Source of the DNA: Desulfosarcina ovata subsp. ovata
GTDB lineage: Bacteria > Desulfobacterota > Desulfobacteria > Desulfobacterales > Desulfosarcinaceae
Assembly: GCF_009689005.1 (NCBI RefSeq)
Contig: NZ_AP021879.1
Span: forward strand, 1,984,001 to 2,048,000
DNA: 64,000 bases
Direction: 5' to 3'
Of the stretch, positions 26,656 to 36,209 are shown piece after piece. The notes below the pieces were generated by a model. It did not search any database, had not been told where the DNA came from, and was given only the letters and a program-made list of their open reading frames with translations. How positions within the stretch are numbered: the stretch's first letter is position 1; each line of letters opens with the position of its first letter. Both the position numbers and the translations under genes were made by a program.

Positions 26656-29385
26656 ATGATCAACGGCAGCCCAACGCGCACGTCTCCCCTAACCATCATC
26701 ACCAGCCATGTGAATGCCGATTTTGATGCCATGGCATCAATGCTGGCCGCTCAGAAGCTGTACCCGGAAGCACGGGTGGTCTTTCCGGGATCCCAGGAAA
26801 GAAACCTGCGCAATTTTTTCATCCAGTCGATGGTTTACCTGTTTAATATCGTCGAGCTGAACCGGATCGATTTCGCCGCTGTGAGCCGACTGGTACTTGT
26901 GGATACCCGACGGCGCAATCGGATTGGTGACCTGGCACGGGTTCTGGACAACCCGGATCTCGAAATTCACATCTATGACCACCATCCGAAAAACGACGAC
27001 GACATCCCCGCGCACAAGGAATTCCATATGCTCACCGGCGCCACGGTAACCATCCTGTCCGAAATCCTTCAGAAAAAGATGATTCCTGTGAGCCCGGAAG
27101 AAGCCACCATCATGTGCCTGGGAATTTATGAAGACACCGGTTCGTTCTCCTTCCCGTCAACCACGGAGAATGATTTCAAAGCGGCGGCATTTTTCCTCTC
27201 CAAAGGAGCCAACCTGAACGTCATTTCCAGCATGATTACCCGGGAATTCAACCCCGAACAGATCGGCCTGCTGAATGATATGATTCAGACCGCCCGGCAT
27301 ATAACGGTTAATGGGGTGGACATCGTGCTGACCAGCGTGGTCACCGATAATTATTTTCCTGACTTTTCGTTTCTGGTTCAGAAAATGGCCAAAATGGAGA
27401 ACATCGATGCCATTTTTGCGCTGGGTCTGATGGAAAACAAAGTTTACGTGGTAGCCAGAAGCCGAACGGACGATGTGGATGTGGGTGACATCCTGGATCA
27501 CCTGGGAGGTGGCGGGCACCCCGCGGCAGCAGCAGCCACCATCAAGGGCAAAACCATTGCCCAGGCCGAGCAGATGTTGCTGGAGGCCCTGCACGGAAAA
27601 ATCAACCCCAGGCGCCTGGCCCGACACCTGATGTCCGCGCCGGCCATCATGGCGGGCCCGGAGACCACCTGCGGTGAAGCCAGGACGCTGCTCAACCGTT
27701 ACAACATCAATGCCCTGCTGGTCGGTGAACGTGCCCCGGGAAATGATGGTTTCAGCGGCTACATCACCCGACAGGTAATCGAAAAAGCCTTGTTCCACGA
27801 CCTGGATGGCATCTCTATCGGCGAATACATGAGCACCGAGATTTCTCATGTAAAGCCGGATGCGGACATTGTGGAAATCCAGGACAAAATCATCGGTAAC
27901 AAGCAGCGCATTCTGCCGGTCACGGAACATGGCAAGGTACTGGGGGTTATCACGCGAACGGACCTGCTCAACACCCTTGTTCAGAAAAGCCGCCTGTCCA
28001 GCCATGAAATCTCGGCAATGAACGACCATTTCAGCAGCAAACGGCTGCGTATGGTGCTGAATTTCATGCGCGAACGGCTTACCGACCCGATCATGCAGGT
28101 CCTTGTCCAGCTGGGCGAAGTAGCCGACCATCTGAACTTCAACGCCTTTGTGGTAGGCGGGTTTGTCCGTGATATGTTCCTGTATCGCGACAACGAAGAC
28201 ATCGATGTGGTGGTCGAAGGCAATGGGATTACTTTCGCAAAAACCTTTTCCCGAAAATATGGCACCCGCACCCATACCCATCAAAAATTCGGCACCGCAG
28301 TGATTATCTTCCCCGACGGATTCAAGATCGATGTGGCCTCGGCAAGGATGGAATATTACCAATTTCCGGCATCGCTTCCGGTGGTTGAGATGAGTTCCAT
28401 CAAAATGGACATGTTTCGCCGCGATTTCACCATTAACACCCTGGCCGTCCAGCTCAATCCAAATAAATTCGGTCGATTGATCGATTTTTTTTCCGGGCAG
28501 AAGGACATCAAGGACAAGGTCTTGCGCGTTCTACACAACCTCAGTTTTGTGGAAGATCCCACACGGGTCTTCCGGGCCCTGCGGTTTGAGCAGCGTTTCG
28601 GCTTCACCATCGGCAAGCTGACCTCCAGCCTGATCGACAATGCTGTTAAAATGGAGTTTTTCAAGCGACTGTCCGGCAAAAGGGTCTATACCGAACTTGT
28701 CTTGATCCTGAAGGAGGAAAACCCCGCACCGACGATCATGCGGCTTCTCGACTATGATCTGCTGCGGGTCATTCATCCCCGGATGAAAATTGAAAAGGAT
28801 CTGAAACGGTTGCTGGATAGCGCAAAAAAAGTGGTTGATTGGCACGATCTGCTGTTTATCGATGAAACTTACGAGCGCTGGACCGTCTATTTCATGGTTC
28901 TGCTTCGCCATTGCGACTTGAAAACAACTCATGAAATCTGCAGCCATCTGACCGTGGCGCCGCGACATGCAAAAATGTTCACCGAAACGCGCATCGGTGT
29001 GGGAAAGCAACTAATGTCTCTGGAGCGGCGCAAGAGGATAACCCATGCAGAGATATTCAATCTGCTCAAAGGGTTTAAAACCGAGGTCATCCTCTATATG
29101 ATGGCCAGCACCCAGTCGGAAAGTGCCAAAAAACGGATCTCGCTGTATCACACCCAACTGCGTAACGTGACCATCACCATCACCGGCAAGGATCTTTTGG
29201 CCATGGGCCTCAAACCGGGCCCTTTGTTCAGCCGGACCCTACAGGCGGTATTGGATGCCAAACTCAATGGGCAGATCAAAACCCGGGAGGACGAATTCAC
29301 TTTTATCGGTAAGCAACTGAAGGATACGGATGCGAAAAGGCCCGCCGGAAACAGGAAACCACCCGGGCCGGGTAATGGGAGATAG
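26656..29385 (+). CDS. DHH-CBS-poly(A) polymerase fusion (tRNA nucleotidyltransferase family)
   Basis: A 909-residue fusion. The N-terminus is a DHH phosphoesterase (TSHVNADFDAMASM, VDTRR, DHHP, then DHHA1 GGGGHPAAAAATI, to about 310); next come two CBS domains (about 315-450), then a class II nucleotidyltransferase/CCA-adding module with VVGGFVRDMFLYRDNEDIDVV, RRDFTINTLAV and FVEDPTRVFRALRF. This architecture is known in deltaproteobacteria and Aquifex-like lineages as a tRNA 3'-end or poly(A) polymerase; which bases it adds cannot be decided here. The ATG at 26656 starts just before the DHH domain. A TTG 87 bases earlier is possible. Confidence 0.9.
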   Translation: MINGSPTRTSPLTIITSHVNADFDAMASMLAAQKLYPEARVVFPGSQERNLRNFFIQSMVYLFNIVELNRIDFAAVSRLVLVDTRRRNRIGDLARVLDNPDLEIHIYDHHPKNDDDIPAHKEFHMLTGATVTILSEILQKKMIPVSPEEATIMCLGIYEDTGSFSFPSTTENDFKAAAFFLSKGANLNVISSMITREFNPEQIGLLNDMIQTARHITVNGVDIVLTSVVTDNYFPDFSFLVQKMAKMENIDAIFALGLMENKVYVVARSRTDDVDVGDILDHLGGGGHPAAAAATIKGKTIAQAEQMLLEALHGKINPRRLARHLMSAPAIMAGPETTCGEARTLLNRYNINALLVGERAPGNDGFSGYITRQVIEKALFHDLDGISIGEYMSTEISHVKPDADIVEIQDKIIGNKQRILPVTEHGKVLGVITRTDLLNTLVQKSRLSSHEISAMNDHFSSKRLRMVLNFMRERLTDPIMQVLVQLGEVADHLNFNAFVVGGFVRDMFLYRDNEDIDVVVEGNGITFAKTFSRKYGTRTHTHQKFGTAVIIFPDGFKIDVASARMEYYQFPASLPVVEMSSIKMDMFRRDFTINTLAVQLNPNKFGRLIDFFSGQKDIKDKVLRVLHNLSFVEDPTRVFRALRFEQRFGFTIGKLTSSLIDNAVKMEFFKRLSGKRVYTELVLILKEENPAPTIMRLLDYDLLRVIHPRMKIEKDLKRLLDSAKKVVDWHDLLFIDETYERWTVYFMVLLRHCDLKTTHEICSHLTVAPRHAKMFTETRIGVGKQLMSLERRKRITHAEIFNLLKGFKTEVILYMMASTQSESAKKRISLYHTQLRNVTITITGKDLLAMGLKPGPLFSRTLQAVLDAKLNGQIKTREDEFTFIGKQLKDTDAKRPAGNRKPPGPGNGR

Positions 29386-29520
29386 AACCAGGGCAAGCGC
29401 ATCGATACAATCGTAAATAATCATGAATAAGAGTGTCACCGCCTGAGCGACCTTTTTGCTTGATTGCCTTTTCGCTTGCCGTTAATTTACGGCATTCAAC
29501 CCCAATGGAACCGTTACCTC

Positions 29521-30279
29521 ATGGTACTGATAACGGACAACCTGGCCGACGATAATTCTGCAGACCGTGACGATAGACGCTATCAGGTCAAGCTACAGAA
29601 CATTTTCGAAGGCCCCATGGATCTTCTGGTCCACCTGATTAAAAAGGCGGAGGTGGATATTTATGACATCCCCATCTCCCGGATTACCGAGCAGTACCTG
29701 GCCTACCTGGAGTGGATGAAGCAGATGAACATCGATTTTGCCGGGGATTTCGTCCTCATGGCATCCACCCTGACGCATATCAAATCCAGGATGCTGCTGC
29801 CAAAACAATTGGGGGAAGAGGAAGATGAGGATCCCCGGCTGGAGATCACCCGGCCTCTATTGGAGTACCTGCGCATCAAATCCGCAGCAGAGCAGTTGGC
29901 CGAACGCGACCTTCTGGGGGAAACCACCTTTACCCGCAAACCGGAAAACGATCTTCTGAAAGAAGTCGAGGACGACCAGGTGATCCATATCGGCCTGTTT
30001 GAACTGATCGATGCCTTCCAGCGCATCCTGGAAAAAGTCACGCCGGGCCACCGCGTCGATCTCACCCGGGACCGCATCTCGGTTCAACAGCGCATCACCC
30101 AGCTGACAGAGATTCTGGAAGAGAAGGAATCCCTGACCTTTGACGAACTGTTTTCGGACGGTCGCGAGCGCGCCGACATCATCGTCACTTTTCTGGCCCT
30201 CTTGGAAATGGCCAAACTCGGGCTGGTGCGTATCGCCCAACACGTCCCCACGGGAATCATCCGGATTTTTTATCAGTAA
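29521..30279 (+). CDS. scpA: Segregation and condensation protein A
   Basis: Kleisin subunit of the bacterial SMC condensin. The 252 residues start with the ScpA hallmark FEGPMDLLVHLIKKAEVDIYDIPI (conserved FEGPLDLLLHLI, here with Met and Val), then QYLAYLEWM and the ASTLTHIKSRMLLP helix that contacts the SMC neck; the C-terminal winged helix ends in FLALLEMAKLGLVRI. The start ATG at 29521 gives the normal short N-terminal tail. scpB begins directly after its stop codon. Confidence 0.95.
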   Translation: MVLITDNLADDNSADRDDRRYQVKLQNIFEGPMDLLVHLIKKAEVDIYDIPISRITEQYLAYLEWMKQMNIDFAGDFVLMASTLTHIKSRMLLPKQLGEEEDEDPRLEITRPLLEYLRIKSAAEQLAERDLLGETTFTRKPENDLLKEVEDDQVIHIGLFELIDAFQRILEKVTPGHRVDLTRDRISVQQRITQLTEILEEKESLTFDELFSDGRERADIIVTFLALLEMAKLGLVRIAQHVPTGIIRIFYQ

Positions 30280-30918
30280 ATGGCTGAAGACCTGAAATAC
30301 ATTATCGAAAGCCTGCTTTTTGTCGCGGAAACACCGTTGACTCTGGAGCAACTCAAAGGGGTGCTCGAAGGCGAGGAGACCGCTGCCATCAAAGCGGCCC
30401 TGGAATCACTGATCGCGGATTACGACACCCGCAACGGCGGCTTCGTGCTCCGGCAGGTGGCCGGTGGCTACCAGTTCCGCACCCAGGGCCGATTTAACGA
30501 ATGGATCAAACGCCTCATCAAGCCCAACGCCCCGCGCCTCAGCAAAGCGGCCCTGGAAACCCTGGCCATCATCGCCTACAACCAGCCCATCATCCGCAGC
30601 GACATCGAGCACATCCGGGGGGTGGACAGCGGCGGCGTGATCCGCATGCTCATGGAGCGCAAACTGATCCGCGTGCTGGGCAGAAAAGAGATTCCCGGCC
30701 GGCCGTTGATCTACGCCACCACCAAACATTTTCTTGAGGTGTTTGAGTTGAAGGATCTTAAGGATCTGCCGACGCCTAAGGAGATTGAGGAGCTGGGTAA
30801 ATCGCGACTCGAGGAGGAGGAGCCGGAGGATGAAATCCAGACCAATGCTGAACCCGCGGCGATGCCGGGTGTCTCGGAAAACGGAGAAGCCGGTGAGGTC
30901 TCCCTTAACAACAGTTGA
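30280..30918 (+). CDS. scpB: Segregation and condensation protein B
   Basis: Winged-helix kite subunit of SMC-ScpAB. The 212 residues match the family: N-terminal YIIESLLFVAETPLTLEQL, central LSKAALETLAIIAYNQPIIRSDIEHIRGVD (conserved KAALETLAIIAYxQPI core), and GRPLIYATTKHFLEVFEL. The acidic Glu-rich C-terminal tail after about residue 165 is poorly conserved in the family. The start codon immediately follows the scpA stop (TAA-ATG), so the two are translationally coupled. Confidence 0.95.
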   Translation: MAEDLKYIIESLLFVAETPLTLEQLKGVLEGEETAAIKAALESLIADYDTRNGGFVLRQVAGGYQFRTQGRFNEWIKRLIKPNAPRLSKAALETLAIIAYNQPIIRSDIEHIRGVDSGGVIRMLMERKLIRVLGRKEIPGRPLIYATTKHFLEVFELKDLKDLPTPKEIEELGKSRLEEEEPEDEIQTNAEPAAMPGVSENGEAGEVSLNNS

Positions 30919-31038
30919 AAAACTGGGTTTGTGGCAAAATTGTCAACGACAACCAACCCTTGACACCAAATAAATTTTTTGCCAACTTAAATATGTTCCA
31001 CCTGTTGATACCACAATCCATTGAGAGGAAGAACGGAG

Positions 31039-31761
31039 ATGGCTCGTATCCATTTTGTAGGCGGCGAAAAGGGTGGTGTTGGCAAATCCGTACTATCCAG
31101 AATATTGGCGCAATACCACATCGACCAAGGGAAACCCTTTGGTGCCTTCGATGGCGACCTATCGCATGGTGATCTGATACGTTATTACGGTGAATACACA
31201 GAGACCGTGGACATCCGTACCTTTGAGAGTGCCGACCGGATCGCAGAAGAGGCCGCAGAATCAGGTCGTGACGTTATTGTCGATTTGCCTGCCCAAGCTT
31301 CCTTTAATTTGGATCGATGGATGGCGGATACCGGTTTGGTGGAATTCAGCAATGATATCGGCGTGGTCCTTACATTGTGGCATATAATGGACGATGGTAC
31401 CGACTCAATCCGCCTTTTGGAAAAGACCCTGAGTACATATGGCTCCGGTCCAGATTATGTGCTGGTGCGCAACCACGGACGTGGCAACGACTTTTCTTTA
31501 TTTGATGAGTCTGAGGAGAAAGTTAAGGCTGAGGCTGTGGGCGCACGCATTATGGATCTACCCAGCCTGCACGCCGGATCCATGCGGAAGATCGACCGGA
31601 TTGGGGCAAGTCTGTGGGCCGCCGCTAATAACAAAGACAAAGCGATAGGACCAACCTTGGGCTTGTTAGAGCGTCAACGTGTCAAGGTCTGGTTAAAGAA
31701 GGCCTATGCCGAGTTGGATCGAGTGCTGCAACTTCCGGAGTCCCCTTCCTCGTCTGATTGA
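31039..31761 (+). CDS. ParA/MinD-like P-loop ATPase
   Basis: A 240-residue protein with a deviant Walker A, GGEKGGVGKS, carrying the signature lysine of the MinD/ParA class, the switch-type FDGDLSHGD, and a Walker B-like VIVDLPAQ. The sequence resembles accessory ATPases carried by plasmids and conjugative elements (TraL/Mob-associated) more than chromosomal Soj or MinD, but no partner DNA-binding gene lies next to it. The ATG at 31039 follows GAGGAAG. It begins the accessory stretch that runs to the tRNA-Pro gene and has no functional link visible to scpAB. Confidence 0.8.
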   Translation: MARIHFVGGEKGGVGKSVLSRILAQYHIDQGKPFGAFDGDLSHGDLIRYYGEYTETVDIRTFESADRIAEEAAESGRDVIVDLPAQASFNLDRWMADTGLVEFSNDIGVVLTLWHIMDDGTDSIRLLEKTLSTYGSGPDYVLVRNHGRGNDFSLFDESEEKVKAEAVGARIMDLPSLHAGSMRKIDRIGASLWAAANNKDKAIGPTLGLLERQRVKVWLKKAYAELDRVLQLPESPSSSD

Positions 31762-31828
31762 ACCGCTATTGCTCCGGTGTAACTACAATATCAAGAGCTG
31801 ACCGGCACGGCCACAACTGTCAAATCAA

Positions 31829-31857
31829 AAAGGCAGAGCCTCGTTAGAGGCCCCGCC
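31829..31857 (+). terminator. Weak hairpin after the ParA-like gene
   Basis: GCCTC-GTTA-GAGGC is flanked by partly complementary GGCAGA and CCCGCC, 70 bp after the stop codon. The following bases (TATTT) are only weakly T-rich, so this is a possible rather than convincing terminator. Confidence 0.4.
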
Positions 31858-31927
31858 TATTTCGCCGTCATATCAGGCGGTCTATTATTTTTTCGCCTAT
31901 TTCGTCGAAGCTCTGTTTATCGTGCCC

Positions 31928-32008
31928 TCAAATCCTGCAGGTGGCACCAGAAACGCATCGATTGATGAAGTATGCCAAGGTGACGAGTGTCAGTGTTGTT
32001 CCGATCAT
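31928..32008 (-). CDS. Very small hydrophobic ORF (26 aa)
   Basis: A 26-residue frame starting MIGTTLTLVTLAYF, which could form one membrane helix, ending in a Cys/Arg-containing tail. AAAGGAAGG lies seven bases before the ATG and the frame starts 18 bp after the stop of another small ORF, as in a tiny operon. No family is recognised. The binding site is the main evidence, so it may still be chance. Confidence 0.35.
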   Translation of the reverse strand: MIGTTLTLVTLAYFINRCVSGATCRI

Positions 32009-32026
32009 GGGGTACCTTCCTTTCGG

Positions 32027-32161
32027 TTATCCCGCCACATCAATCCCCGGATCACAGCCCAGATGCGGGTCCTTGTTTTCACACTCGAAGTTTCTTTCGC
32101 GGGTGTCAACGTGTCCTTTGTTGTCGTCTTTCCAGTAATCTTGAGTTCTATTCTCGGCCAT
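32027..32161 (-). CDS. Small polar ORF (44 aa)
   Basis: A 44-residue, highly polar peptide starting MAENRTQDYWKDDNKGHVD with two Cys and one Asp-Pro-Gly turn near the end. GAGGTGA precedes the ATG at suitable spacing, and a second small ORF with its own binding site follows. No family is recognised. It lies in the accessory region between the ParA-like gene and the rhodanese gene. Confidence 0.4.
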   Translation of the reverse strand: MAENRTQDYWKDDNKGHVDTRERNFECENKDPHLGCDPGIDVAG

Positions 32162-32437
32162 ATTGTCACCTCATTGGTTGATTGTTTCAGTTGATGTTTC
32201 GTTTTTCTTGATCAAAAAATACGGCATTCCGCCGAAAGGGCAATGAGAGTCAGTTGGCGGGTTGATGATAGGTAAAAACTACCACTCCATAAAAGTGGGC
32301 TTGTGATCAGAGTCAGGAAGCTTTAAAATTGTAACTGTTGCAACTGGATACGCAGATCATCTGTATTTTCCCGATTAGGAGTGTTTCTCCATCAAACTTG
32401 TCAGAATTTCAGAGCATGCGATAGAACCACAAAAAAA

Positions 32438-32463
32438 GACAAGGCCTGGACGGTGGCCTTGTC
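32438..32463 (-). terminator. Intrinsic terminator
   Basis: GACAAGGCC and GGCCTTGTC form a perfect 9-bp stem with an eight-base loop. On the minus strand the stem is followed by seven T residues, the classic arrangement. The nearest upstream minus-strand gene is the rhodanese gene ending at 32733, so this probably ends that transcript after a 270-bp untranslated tail. Confidence 0.85.
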
Positions 32464-32657
32464 TCAAAAAGAGGAGCATGTGAAGAAGACATGACCTCCT
32501 GGTCCCACTGGGAGAGGGCACTTTGTACAACAATTCCTTGACCCATGATGCATTTTGGATAATTAATCAAAACGCTGTTTTTCTCAAATCAAAGCTCTGA
32601 ATTTTGTTTTTAGCGACTCCATTGACTTTTATAAAAAATCGAATATGGTAACGCATA

Positions 32658-32690
32658 AGGCTGGTGGAAAAAAATAATCCCCCCATTCCT
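32658..32690. repeat. Fragment of the palindromic repeat family
   Basis: AGGCTGGTGGAAAAAAATAAT matches, with few changes, the first arm of palindrome copy C at 36010 (AGGCTGGTAGAAAGAAATAAT, compared in 20-base pieces). The second arm is missing, so this looks like a truncated or decayed copy. It lies downstream of the rhodanese gene. Confidence 0.5.
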
Positions 32691-32732
32691 GGCAAACATG
32701 TAATAGGGGCGTGGTTATAAGGAATATCAGAT

Positions 32733-33491
32733 TCAATTCTCAAAACTGCTCATGCCATCCTTAAGCATATAAACGGGATCATATCCTACGCTCTTCAAAT
32801 AGCGAACCGCTAGGGGTGCTTGCTTACCCTTGTAATCAACCACAACCACTTTCTTGTCCTTGGCGATCTTTTTATAACGGCTGCTCAAATATTGCAGCGG
32901 AATCTTGTGGATGTATTTTTTGCGATGCTCGAATGTTAGGGATGCCATCTCATTGCTAAGATACCTGGTGTAGAAGCCCATTGAATACTGTTTGCGAATT
33001 CGAACATCCACAACACAGCAATTCTGAAAATTTTTCTTGAACGTGGCTGAATCAATGGTTTCAACTTCGAATGCAGTCAACGGATTGTTCTTTTGTACTT
33101 CGTAACCGGCAGACTTCCAAGCTTTCATTCCTCCAGAGAATGTATTGATATTGGTATACATACGGTTGGCTACCAGACCGGCAGCTTCAATATAGTACAC
33201 TCATTGTTGGCTGAGGCAGTAGGTGACGATTAACGTATCCATATTTTTGGGCATTTTATCTGACCGCATAATAGAGTGAAGGGGGATGTTCACCGAACCT
33301 GAGATATGGCCCTCGTTGAATTCAATATCACTTAGGGGGTTAAGCAGGTACAGTTTCTGACCGGAATCCAGCATGCCTTTTAATTCTTCAGCAGACAGAT
33401 CTCGATATTCACCCAAACATGTGTACGGTATTAAAATCATCGCAATTATCAGGCCGATGATCACTCGGCAAATCGCTGAAAAAACCTTCAT
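32733..33491 (-). CDS. Exported two-domain rhodanese, candidate selenoprotein (UGA at 33201-33203)
   Basis: Two abutting frames in the same phase make one gene if the single in-frame UGA is read as selenocysteine, giving 252 residues. Order: signal peptide (MKVFSAICRVIIGLIIAM...), rhodanese domain 1 with DIEFNEGHISGSVNIP and active-site strand LIVTYC-LSQQ-U-VYYIEAA, then the helix and FSGGMKAWKSAGYEV typical of a rhodanese C-terminal half; domain 2 is degenerate, with Asp replacing the catalytic Cys (VVVVDYKGK). Sec would lie five residues after the catalytic Cys. A SECIS-like hairpin follows the UGA. GGGGGA precedes the ATG at 33491. The alternative is a nonsense-mutated pseudogene. Confidence 0.7.
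33166..33203 (-). promoter_or_regulatory. Putative bacterial SECIS element
   Basis: Starting at the UGA (33203-33201), 15 bases are followed by GCTGCC, the loop GGTCT, and GGTAGC; these arms form six pairs including one G-U, and TTG/CAA can extend the stem past an AA bulge. The loop begins 21 bases after the UGA, inside the range used by SelB, and GGUCUG is the same apical sequence as in the E. coli fdhF SECIS. This supports recoding of the UGA; folding software and the selABCD genes were not available to check. Confidence 0.65.
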
Positions 33492-33663
33492 TAATTCCCC
33501 CAATCGCCCATGTTTGCCAAAAACAAATGTAATAATTTTTACCTTATAGATTGACCTGTTAATCGACCGTTTCCAATATTTCTTGAGTGACAAACTGATA
33601 TACGCTGTGCTCCCGTTCATGTAATTTTGCAATTTCATCATCGTCAAACTGGTATTCTGATAA

Positions 33664-33933
33664 ATTCATTTCGGTTCCGGTGCATCGCCAGTGGTCAACC
33701 CTTGGTCGTATCTCACCCCGGTTTACGATGCCCGCCTGGATGCGTCAGTCGCCACGCAATGGTTTTTGGCCGGAGCGAAGGGCAAAACGGTCAGATTGTT
33801 CACCTTGGGTGGAAACATGGTGTAGAATGCCGAAACCCGCGTCGGCTGGACCGTGGACGGCATTGAGTTCAAGGCCCGCGTGACTGCCGCTGCAAAGGCT
33901 ATGGATTATCGAGGACTGTATTCCAACTACGGA
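33664..33933 (+). pseudogene. Phage major capsid protein remnant (C-terminal part)
   Basis: One frame reads NPWSYLTPVYDARLDASVAT, then QWFLAGAKGKTVRLFTLGG, a TAG stop at 33823-33825, and in the same frame VGWTVDGIEFKARVTAAAKA followed by MDYRGLYSNYG. The pattern WFLAG...V-x(n)-GWTVDGIEFK-x-R-x(n)-DYRGLY is that of the C-terminal half of HK97-fold major capsid proteins, including ClpP-protease/capsid fusions. The N-terminal part is absent and the stop is internal, so it is a relic. It is the clearest sign that this stretch was once a prophage. Confidence 0.65.
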
Positions 33934-34229
33934 TTGCGTCGAATGTTCCCACCGGGACGTTATCGCCGATCAGCCCCCCGCAGCGGATTTGCCCGGCTGC
34001 CTTGCCTTGCTTCTGGTCATTTTTTCGACGGGCGACCCGCCACCGCGCGCGGTTGGCGTGTTGCTTGACGCGATTTCTTCCGATTTGGTTGGTCACGTTG
34101 ACCGGGGAGCGGCCGGCCGGATTTTAAAATCATGCTGTTGCGGGCAATGGTGGCGGTTCTGCGGGGGGACCGGTGAATTATGCGGAATAGCTCGCCACAA
34201 GCGAGACGGCCTTGGAAACGGGCGGTTTT
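33934..34229. other. Decayed accessory DNA, no gene
   Basis: About 300 bp between the capsid relic and the DUF2335-like relic. Frames present are short, lack binding sites and show no recognisable family. The higher GC and the position are compatible with further decayed phage DNA. Confidence 0.4.
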
Positions 34230-34370
34230 TTATATTTTGATAGCCTCTTTATTGATAGCCGTCTTCTCCATATAATGCTGGTGTTCCTGATTCATCTCGG
34301 CCATCTGTATAATTCTATCGGCGGCCCCAGAAAGAATTTTTTGGTACTGTGCCAATTCTTTTTTCCGGCA
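34230..34370 (-). pseudogene. Possible DUF2335 membrane protein remnant
   Basis: One minus-strand frame reads KKELAQYQKILSGAADRII, then QMAEMNQEHQHYMEKTAI, then a stop. Proteins with the DUF2335 domain, often phage-encoded, carry a segment of the form LxxYxxIxPGAAxRIxxMAExQxxHRxxxE followed by two membrane helices. Only the first segment is present here and the membrane part is missing, so it is at best a truncated relic. The match is by eye and modest. Confidence 0.35.
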
Positions 34371-34545
34371 TTCCCCCCGTACGCGCGGGGGTTTCGTTTC
34401 CGGTGACGAAACCTTTTGTCAGTTTTGGCAGTGGTGGAATGGTGGGTGTGATACCCTTTAAGGTGCATCGGGCCGGCAGGGTAGCAATAGGGTAGCAACG
34501 TAAAAAGGAGTTACGGCTTAAATCTCCGCAACCCCTTGATTTCTT

Positions 34546-34622
34546 TGGTCGGGACAGCAGGATTTGAACCTGCGACCCCAGCGTCCCGAACGCTGTGCTC
34601 TACCAGACTGAGCCATGTCCCG
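34546..34622 (-). tRNA. tRNA-Pro (anticodon CGG)
   Basis: A 77-base cloverleaf: acceptor arms CGGGACA and TGTCCCG, D arm GGCTCAGTCTGGTAGAGCA, anticodon stem CAGCG/CGCTG with loop TTCGGGA giving anticodon CGG, T arm GCAGGTTCAAATCCTGC, and an encoded CCA. It reads proline codon CCG. Its 3' end faces the accessory stretch that contains phage relics, and tRNA 3' ends are common integration sites, but no duplicate of the 3' end was found at the other side. Confidence 0.97.
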
Positions 34623-34668
34623 ATGCGTGGTCCTTTTATGCCAGGGCCTTTAAAATGTCAATAGGTTA

Positions 34669-34691
34669 AGCGTCGTTTCGACGCTCTTTTT

Positions 34692-34694
<3 letters not shown>
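34669..34694 (+). terminator. Hairpin with T-run beside purA
   Basis: AGCGTCG-TTT-CGACGCT followed by C and eight T residues is a textbook intrinsic terminator on the + strand. It abuts the purA stop codon, whose gene is on the minus strand, so its + orientation is odd; it may also act on the minus strand as a stem preceded by an A-run, or block antisense reading into purA. Confidence 0.7.
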
Positions 34695-35984
<1,290 letters not shown>

Positions 35985-36009
35985 TTACCGCTCCTTCATC
36001 GATGGATTA

Positions 36010-36172
36010 AGGCTGGTAGAAAGAAATAATTCCACCAGCCTGCTTGTCTTTGTGCCCGTCTACCGCGTTACCGCCACAGGCACATATTCCCGATATGCAC
36101 CGGTGGCGGCGCCTTGTAGACGACCACAAATCCGGCGCGATCTGGGGAAATTATTTCTTTCCGCCAGCCTAA
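36010..36172. repeat. Long imperfect palindrome, copy C (163 bp)
   Basis: AGGCTGG at the left end matches CCAGCCT at the right, GAAAGAAATAATT recurs inverted in both arms, GTCTAC pairs with GTAGAC, and the centre is CATATTCCCGATATG. Length, symmetry and the order of internal blocks parallel copies A and B although the arm sequences have diverged. It fills the space between tadA and purA, both of which are on the minus strand. Confidence 0.8.
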
Positions 36173-36209
36173 ACCGAACTCGGAAAAACAGACATCACCG
36201 GGGGAAAAA

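Noticed and set aside
32464..32732. A small minus-strand frame starting MSSSHAPLF just after AGGAGGT.
   Set aside because: The binding-site-like sequence is only one base from the ATG, and the frame runs into the intrinsic terminator at 32438-32463.
30919..34545. An intact integrated element with attachment sites.
   Set aside because: No integrase gene and no second copy of the tRNA-Pro 3' end were found; only decayed phage fragments remain.
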